Of a stretch of DNA of 64,000 bases, positions 53,986 through 63,498 are shown one piece after another. The notes below the pieces were generated by a model. That model worked only from the letters and a program-made list of their open reading frames with translations, was not told the origin of the DNA and made no database searches. How positions within the stretch are numbered: position 1 is the first letter of the stretch; every line of letters starts with the position of its first letter. The stretch spans positions 1 through 64,000 of the forward strand of contig DBQY01000017.1 in the NCBI GenBank assembly GCA_002305805.1, read 5' to 3'. The translations under genes were made by a program, and so were the position numbers. This stretch comes from Atopobium sp. UBA1382 (GTDB lineage: Bacteria > Actinomycetota > Coriobacteriia > Coriobacteriales > Atopobiaceae).

Positions 53986-55983
53986 TCAGTGCGCGAGCGC
54001 GAGGTCGATCTGCCCGCGGGCAACGTTCACGCCCGTCACCTCGACGCACACGCGGCGACCGAGGCCCCATCGCTCGCCGAACTCCTCGCCCGTAAGGCAC
54101 ATGCGCGCCTCGTCGTAGGTGAACCACTCCTCCCCCAGCGCCCGTATCGGCACGAGACCCTCGGCGTAGGTGTCGTCCAAGGTGACGAAGAGGCCAAATC
54201 GTTCGCAGCCCGAGACCACGCCCGTGAGACGCTCGCCGATCCGCGACGAGAACAGCTCCGCCATCTTGACCTTCTGGGAGGCCCGGCTCGCCGCGTCGGC
54301 GGCGCGCTCCTGCTCCGAGCAGGTTCTGCACAGCTGAGGGAGTGCCCGTTCCTGCTCGCGCATCTCGCGCCCGTCGATTCGCCCGTCAATGAGGGCCCCG
54401 AGGGTCCTGTGGACAAGAACGTCCGGGTAGCGGCGGATTGGGGAGGTGAAGTGGCAATACGCCGCCGCGCCGAGGGCGTAGTGCCCCTCGTTCACGGGCA
54501 GGTAGACGGCGCGGCGCTGGGCACGAAGCAGCAGCGCGCTCGCAAGCGGTCCGCCGTCGGTCCCCTGAGCCCGCTCGAGGACACGTTGGATGGCAAAGGG
54601 GTCCCCGGCGAGCAGGCCCGAAGTCGTCTCGCCATCGAGCAGGCCGAGCTCGCGCAGAGGCTGGACCGTCGCACGCAGGTCCTCCTCAATCGGACGCTCA
54701 TGCACGCGGTAGGCCGCCGGCGCCTCGCGCTCGGCGAGCCGCTTTGCCACGCACTCGTTGGCGAGCAGCATAGCCTCCTCGATGAGGCCCGTTGCGCGGG
54801 TCCGTCGGCGCACGGAGACGCCCGTGGGCGCACCGGCCTCGTCAAGCACCACGCGGGCCTCCACGGTCTCAAAGTCAACGGCGCCGCGCTCGCGCCGCAC
54901 GTGCTCGCGGAGGGAACGAATCGTATCGAGAGTGTGCAGCAGCTCGCGAATCTCGTCCGTGGGCGCGGTCGCGTTGCCGAGAAGAACCTCATCCACCGTG
55001 TCGTAGTCGAGGCGCGCGGCAGAGCGGATCGCGCTTCTCGCCATACGCGCGCCTCTCACATTGCCGCGCTCGTCGAGACGCATGAGGACGCTCATCGCAA
55101 GGCGGTCCTCGCCCGGACGCAGCGAGCAGACGTCGTTGGAGAGGCGCTCCGGGAGCATCGGAATCACGCGGTCGACGAGGTAGGCGGAACACGTCCGCCG
55201 CTTGGCCTCGTTGTCGATAGGGGTATCCGCACCAACGTAGTGCGAGACGTCGGCGATGTGCACGTCCAGCTCATAGCCGCCGTCCGCGAGTCTTCGGGCG
55301 CTCACCGCGTCGTCGAAGTCGCGTGCGTCGACGGGGTCGACGGTCACGCAGAGCGTGTCGCGCAGATCGAGACGAGAGGGACTTGTCGCGAGCTCGTCCG
55401 CCACGTTCGCCCTGATCTGCTCCGCCTGGGCCAGCACCGGTGCCGGAAACTCCCCGGGCAGACCGAAGGAGGCGATGACGGCCTCGACGTTGAGGTCGAG
55501 CTCGTCGGCAGATCCCACGCGCCGCTCCAGCGTCACCACGGCGGCGCTCTTGCGCGTGGGGTACTCGGTGATGCGCGCGATCACGACGTCGCCCTCGGAA
55601 ACGCCCAGTCGCTCGGGGCTCGGGTCCTCGGGCACCACGAAGAAGTCATGGCCGATGCGCGCGTCAAGCGGCGTGACCGCACCGAGCGGACCCGCCGGCG
55701 CAAAACGACCGAGAAAGGTCTCGACGGCGCGCGAGGTCACGGAGCGAACGACGGCGCGCGGTCGCATGCCGCGCTGCTCCACAAGCGCAACCTCGACCTC
55801 GTCCCCGTTCATTGCCTCGCGTTGGCCGTGCCGCGCGAGATCGAAGGACCCCTCGGACGTCTCGACGTAGCCCGCCCCCGGACGAGAAATCACGAGCGTC
55901 CCCGTGAGCGTGCGCGCACGGCCGCGCGGTCCCCCGCTGCGCCCGCGCCTCCTGTTGCCACGATGCGGCCTGCTACGGCTCAT
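53986..55983 (-). CDS. rnr: Ribonuclease R (RNB family exoribonuclease)
   Basis: 3'-to-5' exoribonuclease, 665 residues. A basic N-terminus (RSRPHRGNRRRGRSGGPRGR) leads into cold-shock domains. The RNB catalytic region has DPVDARDFDDAVSARRL with clustered metal-binding Asp and HIADVSHYV, followed by HFTSPIRRYPDVLVHR. A C-terminal S1 domain (GVVSGCERFGLFVTLDDTY) ends the protein. ATG 55983 with GGAGG directly upstream. In trans-translation RNase R degrades the faulty mRNA, consistent with smpB and ssrA downstream. Confidence 0.94.
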   Translation of the reverse strand: MSRSRPHRGNRRRGRSGGPRGRARTLTGTLVISRPGAGYVETSEGSFDLARHGQREAMNGDEVEVALVEQRGMRPRAVVRSVTSRAVETFLGRFAPAGPLGAVTPLDARIGHDFFVVPEDPSPERLGVSEGDVVIARITEYPTRKSAAVVTLERRVGSADELDLNVEAVIASFGLPGEFPAPVLAQAEQIRANVADELATSPSRLDLRDTLCVTVDPVDARDFDDAVSARRLADGGYELDVHIADVSHYVGADTPIDNEAKRRTCSAYLVDRVIPMLPERLSNDVCSLRPGEDRLAMSVLMRLDERGNVRGARMARSAIRSAARLDYDTVDEVLLGNATAPTDEIRELLHTLDTIRSLREHVRRERGAVDFETVEARVVLDEAGAPTGVSVRRRTRATGLIEEAMLLANECVAKRLAEREAPAAYRVHERPIEEDLRATVQPLRELGLLDGETTSGLLAGDPFAIQRVLERAQGTDGGPLASALLLRAQRRAVYLPVNEGHYALGAAAYCHFTSPIRRYPDVLVHRTLGALIDGRIDGREMREQERALPQLCRTCSEQERAADAASRASQKVKMAELFSSRIGERLTGVVSGCERFGLFVTLDDTYAEGLVPIRALGEEWFTYDEARMCLTGEEFGERWGLGRRVCVEVTGVNVARGQIDLALAH

Positions 55984-56065
55984 GGCCCTCCGTCCTTCTC
56001 GCCCCCTCACCTCTCAGCTTATCCCAACCCCCCAAAGAAGATGGAGATCCGGCGGGCGTACGCAA

Positions 56066-56139
56066 GGAGCCCCCGGCGTTCCTAGCGAGAGTTCTGAGCG
56101 CCAAGCGCGAACACTCTCGCATGGAACGCCGGGGGCTCC
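56066..56139 (-). terminator. Long hairpin terminator after ftsX
   Basis: 17-bp exact outer arms GGAGCCCCCGGCGTTCC / GGAACGCCGGGGGCTCC plus an inner GCGAGAGT/ACTCTCGC stem. Same two-stem design as the hairpins at 2836, 18999, 19290 and 24887; T-run absent. Confidence 0.75.
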
Positions 56140-56165
56140 CACACGCGTTAGCACGATTGGTCTGG

Positions 56166-57104
56166 CTAGACCTTGAGGTAGCGCCTCATGGCGATGGCCG
56201 AGCCAAACAGGCCGATGACGATGCCGATGACGAGCAGACCCGCAAAGGTGGCGTAGAGCACCTCGTTGGGAATGTTGAACGCCAGGAAGGAGAGGTTGTC
56301 CTGCAGCATGGGCATCAGCACCCGCATACCACCCACAAGGGCGGCGATGGCGAGAAGCGCAGCGATGAACGCCTCGAGCACGCCCTCCATCACGAACGGC
56401 CCACGGATGAAGCTGTTGGAGGCGCCCACGAGACGCATGATCGCGATCTCGCGGCGACGCGCGGTGATGGCGAGACGAATCGTGTTGTTGATGAACACGA
56501 ACGCCACGAAGGTCAGCATGGCCACGAGGACGACCGCGCCGATGCGGATGTAGTTGGTCACCTCAAAGAGGCGATCGACCGTGCCCTGGCCGTAGACGAC
56601 GTCGTCCGACGGGGAGGACTCGGGATCATCGGCCGTGTCACGGATCTCGGCGAACGAGGCGTCGTTCATGATGCGCTCGGCCGTGTCCGCGACCTCCTGG
56701 GGGTCGGTGAGGGTGATGACCAGGGAGGCCGGCAGCGGGTTCTCGCCGTCAAGGGCGGCGACAGCGTCACTCGCGTTGCGGTTGGACATGGACGTGCGGT
56801 ACTCCTCGAGCGCCTCGTCCTTCGACTTGTAGGTCACGGACTCGACGTTATCCCAGCTCGAGATCTCGGACTGGAAGTCCTCGACCGCAGCGTCGCTGGC
56901 GCTGTCGGACAGGTAGGCCTGGATCGTGACGCTGTCCTCGACACCGCCGACCACGCTCGAGATCATGACGGACCCGAGCACGAAGAGGCCGATGATGAAG
57001 AGCGAGAGGAAGATCGTGACGATGGCGCCGAGCACCGTCGTCCAGTTGCGGCGGAAGTGGTGGCCGGCCTCTCGGAGGGAGTATCCAAAGTTAGAGGGCA
57101 CCAT
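56166..57104 (-). CDS. ftsX: Cell division protein FtsX
   Basis: 312-residue membrane subunit of FtsEX, which activates peptidoglycan hydrolases at the septum. Four membrane segments: one after the short N-terminus (VLGAIVTIFLSLFIIGLFVL), an extracellular domain of about 150 residues, then three C-terminal segments; RREIAIMRLVGASNSFIRGP is the typical cytoplasmic loop. ATG 57104 overlaps the end of ftsE by 14 bases. Confidence 0.94.
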   Translation of the reverse strand: MVPSNFGYSLREAGHHFRRNWTTVLGAIVTIFLSLFIIGLFVLGSVMISSVVGGVEDSVTIQAYLSDSASDAAVEDFQSEISSWDNVESVTYKSKDEALEEYRTSMSNRNASDAVAALDGENPLPASLVITLTDPQEVADTAERIMNDASFAEIRDTADDPESSPSDDVVYGQGTVDRLFEVTNYIRIGAVVLVAMLTFVAFVFINNTIRLAITARRREIAIMRLVGASNSFIRGPFVMEGVLEAFIAALLAIAALVGGMRVLMPMLQDNLSFLAFNIPNEVLYATFAGLLVIGIVIGLFGSAIAMRRYLKV

Positions 57105-58092
57105 AGTATCCGTAGCCTCCCCTCTCCTGGTCGCGGACGACATGGCCGGCCTCGAGGGCGATGACGCGACGGCGCATGGAGTCGACCATCTCGCGGTCGT
57201 GCGTCGCCATGATGACCGTCGTGCCGTTGCGGTTGATGAGGTCGAGCAGCTTCATGATGCCGAGCGAGATGGCGGGGTCAAGGTTACCCGTGGGCTCGTC
57301 GCAGACGAGCAGCGGAGGACGGTTGACCATGGCTCGGGCAACGGAGACGCGCTGCTGCTCGCCGCCGGAGAGCTGGTCCGGGAAGGACTTCATCCTCTCG
57401 GAGAGGCCGACGAGTCGAAGCACCTCGGGAACCTGTGCCTTGATGACGGAACGGGGCTTGCCTATGCACTCGAGGGCAAAGGCGACGTTCTCGTAGACCG
57501 TCTTGTCCGGCAGGAGCTTGAAGTCCTGGTAGACGGTGCCGATCTGACGACGCAGGTACGGGACCTTCTTGTTGCGCATCTTGGTGAGATCCTGCCCCGC
57601 CACGATGACCTGGCCGGAGCTCGCCTTGAGCTCGCGCGTGATGAGACGCAGGAGCGACGACTTGCCCGAGCCCGAGTGACCGACGACGAACACGAACTCG
57701 CCGGGATAGATGTCGAGGCTGACGTTGTCGAGGGCGGGCTTGTTGGGCTGGGCCGGGTAGATGAGTGTGACGTTTTTGAACGACACGGTCGGGGTACCGG
57801 TTCGCGAGACCGCAGGTGCATCGTCGCTCGCGAGCGACGAATACACGTTCTCAGAGGCCTGGGGGGCATCGGACGGTGCGTCCTCCGTCTCCGTGGCGGT
57901 GACGACGTGAACCGCCTCGGGCGTCTCCGCCGCGGGGGCGGATGCCGCCAGGGAGTCGGCCGCTGCCAGGAAGGCACCGGTGTCGTCCGCCGTCAGGTTC
58001 TCTGCCTGCGGAGCCGCCTCGGGCACGGCGGACAGAGACTGGCTCTCGTCCTCCGACCCCTGTCGCTCAGCGCTGCGAAAGTGACTGGCCAC
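57091..58092 (-). CDS. ftsE: Cell division ATP-binding protein FtsE with long N-terminal extension
   Basis: The ATPase core (about residues 103-333) has Walker A VGHSGSGKSSLLR, signature LSGGEQQRVSVARA, Walker B LLVCDEPTGNLDP and H-loop MATHDREM. Normal FtsE is about 225-230 residues; this one has 333. The first 100 residues are Ala/Glu/Ser/Pro-rich and acidic (ESQSLSAVPEAAPQAE, ETPEAVHVVTATETEDAPSD), probably disordered. GTG start 58092 with AAGGAG upstream supports that the extension is translated. Confidence 0.94.
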   Translation of the reverse strand: MASHFRSAERQGSEDESQSLSAVPEAAPQAENLTADDTGAFLAAADSLAASAPAAETPEAVHVVTATETEDAPSDAPQASENVYSSLASDDAPAVSRTGTPTVSFKNVTLIYPAQPNKPALDNVSLDIYPGEFVFVVGHSGSGKSSLLRLITRELKASSGQVIVAGQDLTKMRNKKVPYLRRQIGTVYQDFKLLPDKTVYENVAFALECIGKPRSVIKAQVPEVLRLVGLSERMKSFPDQLSGGEQQRVSVARAMVNRPPLLVCDEPTGNLDPAISLGIMKLLDLINRNGTTVIMATHDREMVDSMRRRVIALEAGHVVRDQERGGYGYYGAL

Positions 58093-58244
58093 AGAAGCTC
58101 CTTCTTCAGAATCGAACTGTCTGACAAATACGCAAGTAGTCTAGCAAACTGACCAGCCCTCAACCTAATTTGCCGCACAATGCACACGAGAAGGGCGACG
58201 ACCCGTAGGCCGCCGCCCCTCCATGGATCGTTTGTGGGACGTCC

Positions 58245-59183
58245 CTAGGCGAGAAGTGCCTCGACAGCGGCCACGACGCCCTCGGCGTCAAGGCCGTACT
58301 TGTGAAGCAGGTCGACGGCGGGGCCGGACTCGCCGAACACGTCGTTCACGCCGAGCTTGCGCACGGGGACCGGGTTCTCGGCGAGCGCCGCCAGCACGGC
58401 GTCACCCAGACCGCCGATTACGGAGTGCTCCTCGGCGGTGACCACACGGCCGGTCTTCGCGGCACTCGCGCGGACGAGCTCCTCGTCGAGCGGCTTGATC
58501 GTGTGGATGTTGATCACCTCGGCGGAGACGCCCTTCTCGGCGAGCGTCTCGGCGGCCTCGAGGGCGGCCTGGACCATGAGGCCGCAGGCCACAATCGTCA
58601 CGTCGGTGCCCTCGCGCAGCAGGACGCCCTTCCCGAGCTCGAACTCGTAGGCGTCCGGGTCGTTGAACACCGGGACGGCGAGGCGGCCGAAGCGCATGTA
58701 GACGGGGCCCTCGTACTCGTAGGCAGCACGGACGGCGGCCTTGGCCTCGACGTCATCCGCCGGCACGACGACGGTCATGCCCGGGATGGTGCGCATGAGG
58801 GCGATGTCCTCGTTGCACTGATGGGTGGCGCCGTCCTCGCCCACGGAGATGCCGGCATGCGTGGCGCCGATCTTGACGTTGAGGTGCGGGTAGCCGATGG
58901 AGTTGCGCACCTGCTCGAACGCACGGCCGGCGGCGAACATCGCAAAGGTGCTCGCAAACGCCACGCGCCCGGTGGAGGCGACGCCCGCCGCGATGCCCAT
59001 GAGGTTGCACTCGGCGATGCCCGCGTCGAAGAAGCGGTCGGGGTAGGCAGCCTTGAACTTGCCGGTCTGGGTCGCCGCGGCGAGGTCCGCGTCCAGGACG
59101 ACGAAGTCGTCATGCTCGGCGCCCAGCTCGACGAGCGCCTCGCCGTAGCTCTGGCGCGTTGCGACCTTCTTGACGTCAGCCAT
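58245..59183 (-). CDS. Transketolase, C-terminal subunit
   Basis: 312 residues, pyrimidine-binding and C-terminal domains of a split transketolase. RFFDAGIAECNLMGIAAGVA carries the Glu that activates thiamine diphosphate; THAGISVGEDGATHQ and VYMRFGRLAVP are in the pyrimidine domain. ATG 59183 shares a base with the stop of the N-terminal subunit gene (TAATG). No clear terminator follows; a weak GGCGACG-GCCGCC hairpin is near 58195. Confidence 0.93.
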   Translation of the reverse strand: MADVKKVATRQSYGEALVELGAEHDDFVVLDADLAAATQTGKFKAAYPDRFFDAGIAECNLMGIAAGVASTGRVAFASTFAMFAAGRAFEQVRNSIGYPHLNVKIGATHAGISVGEDGATHQCNEDIALMRTIPGMTVVVPADDVEAKAAVRAAYEYEGPVYMRFGRLAVPVFNDPDAYEFELGKGVLLREGTDVTIVACGLMVQAALEAAETLAEKGVSAEVINIHTIKPLDEELVRASAAKTGRVVTAEEHSVIGGLGDAVLAALAENPVPVRKLGVNDVFGESGPAVDLLHKYGLDAEGVVAAVEALLA

Positions 59184-60013
59184 TAGAGCTCCTTCCCCGC
59201 AGCCTCGAGCTCGGCCATGGCCTGCTCGTACTGCTCGTCGTTGGGGGCCTTGCCGTGCCAGCCCACCTGGTTCTCCATGAACGAGACGCCCTTGCCCTTC
59301 ACCGTCTCGCAGACGATGCACGTGGGCTGCCCCTTCGTGGCGCGGGCCTCGGCGAAGGCGGCGCGCAGCTGTGCCATGTCGTTGCCGTCGGCGACCTCCA
59401 CGACGTGGAACTTGAACGCGCGGAACTTGTCGGCGATGGGCATCGCGGAGTTGACCTCCTCGATGGTGCCGTCGATCTGCAGGCCGTTGTGGTCCACGAT
59501 CAGGCAGAGGTTGTCCAGGGCGTGGTTGCCGGCGAACATCGCGGCCTCCCAGACCTGGCCCTCCTCGATCTCGCCGTCGCCGAGCAAGCAGTAGGTGCGA
59601 TAGTCGTCGCCCCAGTGCTGGGCCGCGAGCGCCATGCCCACCGCGGTCGAGACGCCCTGGCCGAGCGAGCCGCTGGACATGTCCACGCCCGGGGTGTCGT
59701 TCATGTTGGGGTGGCCCTGCAGGTGGCTGCCGATGTGGCGGAGGGTCTCGAGGTCGGACTTGGGGAAGTAGCCGCGCTCCGCGAGGGCGGAGTAGAGGCC
59801 GGGGGCGCAGTGGCCCTTGGAGAGGACGAAGCGGTCGCGGTCGGCCTTCTTCGGGTCGGCCGGATCCACGTTCATCTCCTCGAAGTAGAGGTAGGCGAAG
59901 ATGTCCGCCGCGGAGAGCGAGCCGCCCGGGTGGCCGGACTTCGCGGCGTGCGTAGACGTCACGACGCCCTTGCGAATCTCGTTGGCAACCTTTCTGAGCT
60001 CGTTGTCAGTCAT
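59183..60013 (-). CDS. Transketolase, N-terminal subunit
   Basis: 276 residues, the diphosphate-binding half. KSGHPGGSLSAADIFAYLYF, SKGHCAPGLYSALAERGYF, and the ThDP metal motif LGDGEIEEGQVWEAAMFAGN ... LIVDHNGLQ. Works with the C-terminal subunit and transaldolase in the non-oxidative pentose phosphate pathway. It is 67 bases after the transaldolase gene. Confidence 0.94.
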   Translation of the reverse strand: MTDNELRKVANEIRKGVVTSTHAAKSGHPGGSLSAADIFAYLYFEEMNVDPADPKKADRDRFVLSKGHCAPGLYSALAERGYFPKSDLETLRHIGSHLQGHPNMNDTPGVDMSSGSLGQGVSTAVGMALAAQHWGDDYRTYCLLGDGEIEEGQVWEAAMFAGNHALDNLCLIVDHNGLQIDGTIEEVNSAMPIADKFRAFKFHVVEVADGNDMAQLRAAFAEARATKGQPTCIVCETVKGKGVSFMENQVGWHGKAPNDEQYEQAMAELEAAGKEL

Positions 60014-60080
60014 GGGTGCCTCCCTTTCTAAAGACGTGCGGCGAGAGGCGATGCCCCTCGCCGCGCTATGGGACCGGATG

Positions 60081-60764
60081 CTACTGAGCCGCGACGACCT
60101 TGGCCCAGTCGGCGTCGAAGGCAGCCATGCCCTGGTCGGTCAGCGGGTGCTTGAGGCACTTCTTGAGGGCGCCGAAGGGAACGGTGGCGATGTCGGCACC
60201 AAGGAGCGCCGCCTGCGTCACGTGGTTGGGCGTGCGCACGGAGGCGGTGATGATCTCCACCTGGTCGTCGACGTTCTTGCCGGACCAGTCGTAGTTGCCG
60301 AGACAGGCCACGACGTCGGCCAGCTGGGAGATGCCGTCCTCGGCGATGTCATCGAAGCGACCGACGAACGGGGAGATGTAGCGGGCGCCGGCGTTGGCGG
60401 CGAGCAGCGCCTGGGTGGCCGAGAAGACCAGCGTCATGTTGACGCGGACGCCCTCGGAGGCGAGCTGGTGCGTGGCAGCGAGCGCCTCGGCGCAGATCGG
60501 GAGCTTGACCACGATGTTCGGCGCGAGCGCGGAGAGGCGACGACCGTCGGCGATCATGTCCTCGGTCGTCTTGGCCTGGGACTCGGCGGAGACGGGCAGG
60601 CCCTCGCACATCTCGCAGATCTTGAGCATGTGGCCCTCGAAGTCGGCGAGCTTGCCACCGGTGCGCGCATAGAGCGACGGGTTGGTGGTGACGCCGGCGA
60701 GACAGCCCCAGGAGAGGGCTTCGCGGATCTCGTCCAGGTCAGCGGTGTCGATAAAGAACTTCAT
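60081..60764 (-). CDS. Transaldolase / fructose-6-phosphate aldolase family (TalC type)
   Basis: 227 residues, the short transaldolase class. MKFFIDTADLDEIREALSWG, VTTNPSLYA, Schiff-base Lys in NIVVKLPIC, and YISPFVGRFDDI. ATG 60764 is preferred; the 35-residue upstream extension lacks homology. First gene of a tal-tktN-tktC operon. Transaldolase activity is favoured over free fructose-6-phosphate aldolase by its neighbours. Confidence 0.92.
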   Translation of the reverse strand: MKFFIDTADLDEIREALSWGCLAGVTTNPSLYARTGGKLADFEGHMLKICEMCEGLPVSAESQAKTTEDMIADGRRLSALAPNIVVKLPICAEALAATHQLASEGVRVNMTLVFSATQALLAANAGARYISPFVGRFDDIAEDGISQLADVVACLGNYDWSGKNVDDQVEIITASVRTPNHVTQAALLGADIATVPFGALKKCLKHPLTDQGMAAFDADWAKVVAAQ

Positions 60765-60938
60765 GTTTCCCCCTTTTACTCGCATGCCAAACCACGGGCG
60801 CGCGGACGCGCACCCTTCCGAGAAGATACCATCCGACACCGTCATTTCCCGGGTTCTTGACCCTGACATGCAGGGTTTAGCCCGCCACCGGCAGACGTGG
60901 AGGACGGCAACAGACTTTCGTCACATGTGGGGGGCGAC

Positions 60939-61388
60939 TCAGCCCTCTGCCTCACAGATGATCGTCATGACCTCAGCCGCGCTGCCCGCCTTCTCCAGCC
61001 GTGCGAGAAAGCCCGGGGTGCGCAGCATCTCGACGAGCGCCTGCAGGGCACCGAGATGGCCGTCATTGTCCGTTGCGGAGAGCGGGAAGAGGAACTTCAC
61101 CGGGTCGTTCTCGGCGCTGCCAAAGGGGACCGGACTCGCGAGCGTCACGACGCCGAGCGCGGGCCTGAGCGCACCGCTCTCGGGGCGCGCATGGGGCAGC
61201 GCCACGCGCGGCGCGATGACGATATAGGGCCCCAGCACGTTCACGCCCCGCACAATGTCGTCGACGTATCCCCTGGTGACCATCTCAAGGTCGATCAGGG
61301 GCTGCGCCGCCTTCCTGACGGCATCCTCCCAATCCGAGGCCTCGACGCCGAGGCGAATCAGCCCCTCGTCAAGAAGGTCGCTCAGCAT
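60939..61388 (-). CDS. PTS IIA component, fructose/mannitol/ascorbate (UlaC-like) type
   Basis: 149-residue cytoplasmic phosphocarrier. Phospho-His in IAPRVALPHARPESGALRPA; PVKFLFPLSATDNDGHLGAL is typical of UlaC-type IIA. ATG 61388 with GGGAGGG upstream. No IIB or IIC is nearby, so it either serves a transporter encoded elsewhere or regulates. Upstream of the pentose phosphate genes in the same direction, which fits a pentose or ascorbate link (inference). Confidence 0.87.
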   Translation of the reverse strand: MLSDLLDEGLIRLGVEASDWEDAVRKAAQPLIDLEMVTRGYVDDIVRGVNVLGPYIVIAPRVALPHARPESGALRPALGVVTLASPVPFGSAENDPVKFLFPLSATDNDGHLGALQALVEMLRTPGFLARLEKAGSAAEVMTIICEAEG

Positions 61389-61510
61389 GTGTCCCTCCCC
61401 CGTCTCACGCCTCGACGCCAGGGCGTCACTGAAACCAAGTGTGGCACGAAACCGACCGGCATAAGACGAGACCGACGATGGGACGGGCAAACGGTCGAGA
61501 AGGGCGTGCG

Positions 61511-62386
61511 CTAGGCCCGAATCTGACGGAAGCCCTCGCCGAACACCTCGTGTACCTCGGAGATGACCACAATCGCCTTGGGGTCGCACTCGGCGACGAT
61601 CTGCTTGAGCCAGACGGCTTCGGAACGGCTGAGCACGCAGAAGAGGACGGGCCGCTCGGTGCCGCTCCACATCCCGCGCGCCTCGAGCTTCGTGCACCCG
61701 CGGTCGAGCGTGTGCATGATCTCGTGGGCGATGGCGTCGTGCTCCTCGGAGATGATGTAGGCGGCGCGCGCGGCACGGGGGCCGTCCACGACCGCGTCGA
61801 TAACCTTGCCGCAGATGAACATCGCGACCGCGGCATAGAGCGCCTGCTCGACCGAGAAGACCGTGGCGGAGAGGGCGATGACGATGCCATCCACGATGAT
61901 CACGGACGTGCCGACCGGGAGCGCCGTCTTCCTCGCCACGACCTGCGCGACGATGTCGGTGCCGCCGGTGTTGCCGCCCGTCCTGAAGACGAGGCCAAGC
62001 CCGAGGCCGGTGACCACGCCGCCCCAGAGGGCGCACAGCAGCAGGTCCTGCTCGCCGCCCACCACGGGCAGGAGGGGAACGAGCGCGTCGGTGAAGAAGC
62101 CGCAGGCGATGATGCCGGCCACGGTGCGGGCAATGTAGCCGCGGCTCCCGGATTTGACCACGAGAATCATGAGCAGCGCGTTTATCACGATCGTCTGCAG
62201 GCCGACGGGCAGCGCGACGCCAAAGGTCTCGGCCACGGCCGAGAAGACCATGGCGAGGCCCGTCACACCGCCGGCGGCGAGGCCGTAGGGAACCTCGAAG
62301 ATGTCGACGCCGATCGCGAAGATGATGGAGCCCACGACGATGAGCAGGGCATCGTGCAGGACGACCTTCCAGGAAATGGACTTCAT
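61511..62386 (-). CDS. YitT-family membrane protein (DUF161 / DUF2179)
   Basis: 291 residues. Five or six membrane segments in the first 200 residues (LLIVVGSIIFAIGVDIF, FRTGGNTGGTDIVAQVV as the family signature), then a cytoplasmic DUF2179 domain (AAYIISEEHDAIAHEIMHTL, VVISEVHEVFGEGF). Function of the family is not established; an export role has been suggested. ATG 62386 overlaps the prfB stop by four bases. Confidence 0.9.
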   Translation of the reverse strand: MKSISWKVVLHDALLIVVGSIIFAIGVDIFEVPYGLAAGGVTGLAMVFSAVAETFGVALPVGLQTIVINALLMILVVKSGSRGYIARTVAGIIACGFFTDALVPLLPVVGGEQDLLLCALWGGVVTGLGLGLVFRTGGNTGGTDIVAQVVARKTALPVGTSVIIVDGIVIALSATVFSVEQALYAAVAMFICGKVIDAVVDGPRAARAAYIISEEHDAIAHEIMHTLDRGCTKLEARGMWSGTERPVLFCVLSRSEAVWLKQIVAECDPKAIVVISEVHEVFGEGFRQIRA

Positions 62387-63498
62387 GCCGTCTCTCCCCC
62401 GCCGACGACCCACCGATGGTAGCCAACGACAAAGCGATCGAGGTCACCGTCCTGAAGCACCGCGTCGACGTTGCTCGTCTCCACGCCGGTACGCAGGTCC
62501 TTCACGAGCTGATAGGGGTAGAGCACGTAGCTCCTGATCTGGTTCCCAAAGCCGATGTCATGCTTGGGACCTCGCAGCTCGTCGAGTTCCTCGGCTCGAC
62601 GGGCGAGCTCCATCTCGTAGAGGCGGCTCTTGAGGACGCTCATCGCGAACGCCTTGTTCTGGAGCTGGCTGCGCTCGTTCTGACAGGTGACCACGATGCC
62701 GGTGGGAAGGTGCGTGATGCGCACGGCGGAGTCGGTGGTGTTGACCCCCTGGCCGCCGTGGCCGGATGCGTGATAGACGTCGACGCGCAGGTCGTTCTGG
62801 TCGATCTCGACCTCGATGTCATCGGTCAGCACCGGGAGCACCTCGACGCCGGCAAAGGTGGTCTGGCGGCGCTTCTTCGCATCGGTGGGAGAGATGCGCA
62901 CGAGCCGATGGACGCCCTGCTCGGCGCGCAGCATCCCGTAGGCGTTGTGACCGCTCACGGTGAAGGTGGCGCGGTTCAGGCCGATGGCCTCGCCCGGCTC
63001 GGCGTCGTTGACGGTGACCCCCCAGCCGCGACGCTCGCAGTAGCGCTGGTACATGCGGAAGAGCATCTCGCACCAGTCCTGCGCCTCGAGCCCGCCCTGA
63101 CCCGGCGTCACCGTCACGATGGCGTCGCCGTGGTCGAGCTCGTCCGTGAACCAGCTCGAGAGCTCGAGCTCGGAGAGGTCCTCCTCCAGGGCCCCGGCAA
63201 TCCCGGACGCCTCGGCGAGCAGGTCCTCGTCGCCGGTCTCGTCCGCAAGCTCGAGCGCCGCACGGGCGTCCTCGAGCTTTCCGTGGGCGGCATCGATGCG
63301 CTCCACGTCACCGCGCACGGCGGCGAGACGGGCCATGAGATCACGGGCGGAGTCAGCGTTGTCCCAGAAGCCGGGAGCGGCGCTTCTGGCCTCGAGGTCG
63401 GCGACCTCGCCGCGGCGCTCGTCTATGTGCAGGTAGCCCTCGACCTCGGAGAGACGCGACGAGAGCGCCTCGAGGTCCGGCCGCACGGTCTCCGCCAT
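62383..63498 (-). CDS. prfB: Peptide chain release factor 2
   Basis: 371 residues; decodes UGA/UAA and releases the peptide through the GGQ loop ([15 protein letters not shown]). The frame is continuous: the in-frame UGA autoregulatory frameshift site near codon 26 of many prfB genes is absent. The recognition tripeptide, SPF in typical RF2, reads SPT here ([16 protein letters not shown]). ATG 63498 directly precedes, base to base, the secA stop; secA-prfB is a common order. Confidence 0.95.
   Translation of the reverse strand: MAETVRPDLEALSSRLSEVEGYLHIDERRGEVADLEARSAAPGFWDNADSARDLMARLAAVRGDVERIDAAHGKLEDARAALELADETGDEDLLAEASGIAGALEEDLSELELSSWFTDELDHGDAIVTVTPGQGGLEAQDWCEMLFRMYQRYCERRGWGVTVNDAEPGEAIGLNRATFTVSGHNAYGMLRAEQGVHRLVRISPTDAKKRRQTTFAGVEVLPVLTDDIEVEIDQNDLRVDVYHASGHGGQGVNTTDSAVRITHLPTGIVVTCQNERSQLQNKAFAMSVLKSRLYEMELARRAEELDELRGPKHDIGFGNQIRSYVLYPYQLVKDLRTGVETSNVDAVLQDGDLDRFVVGYHRWVVGGGETA

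Noticed and set aside
62383..63498. Programmed +1 frameshift in prfB
   Set aside because: The frame is open from ATG 63498 through the whole gene with no internal UGA.
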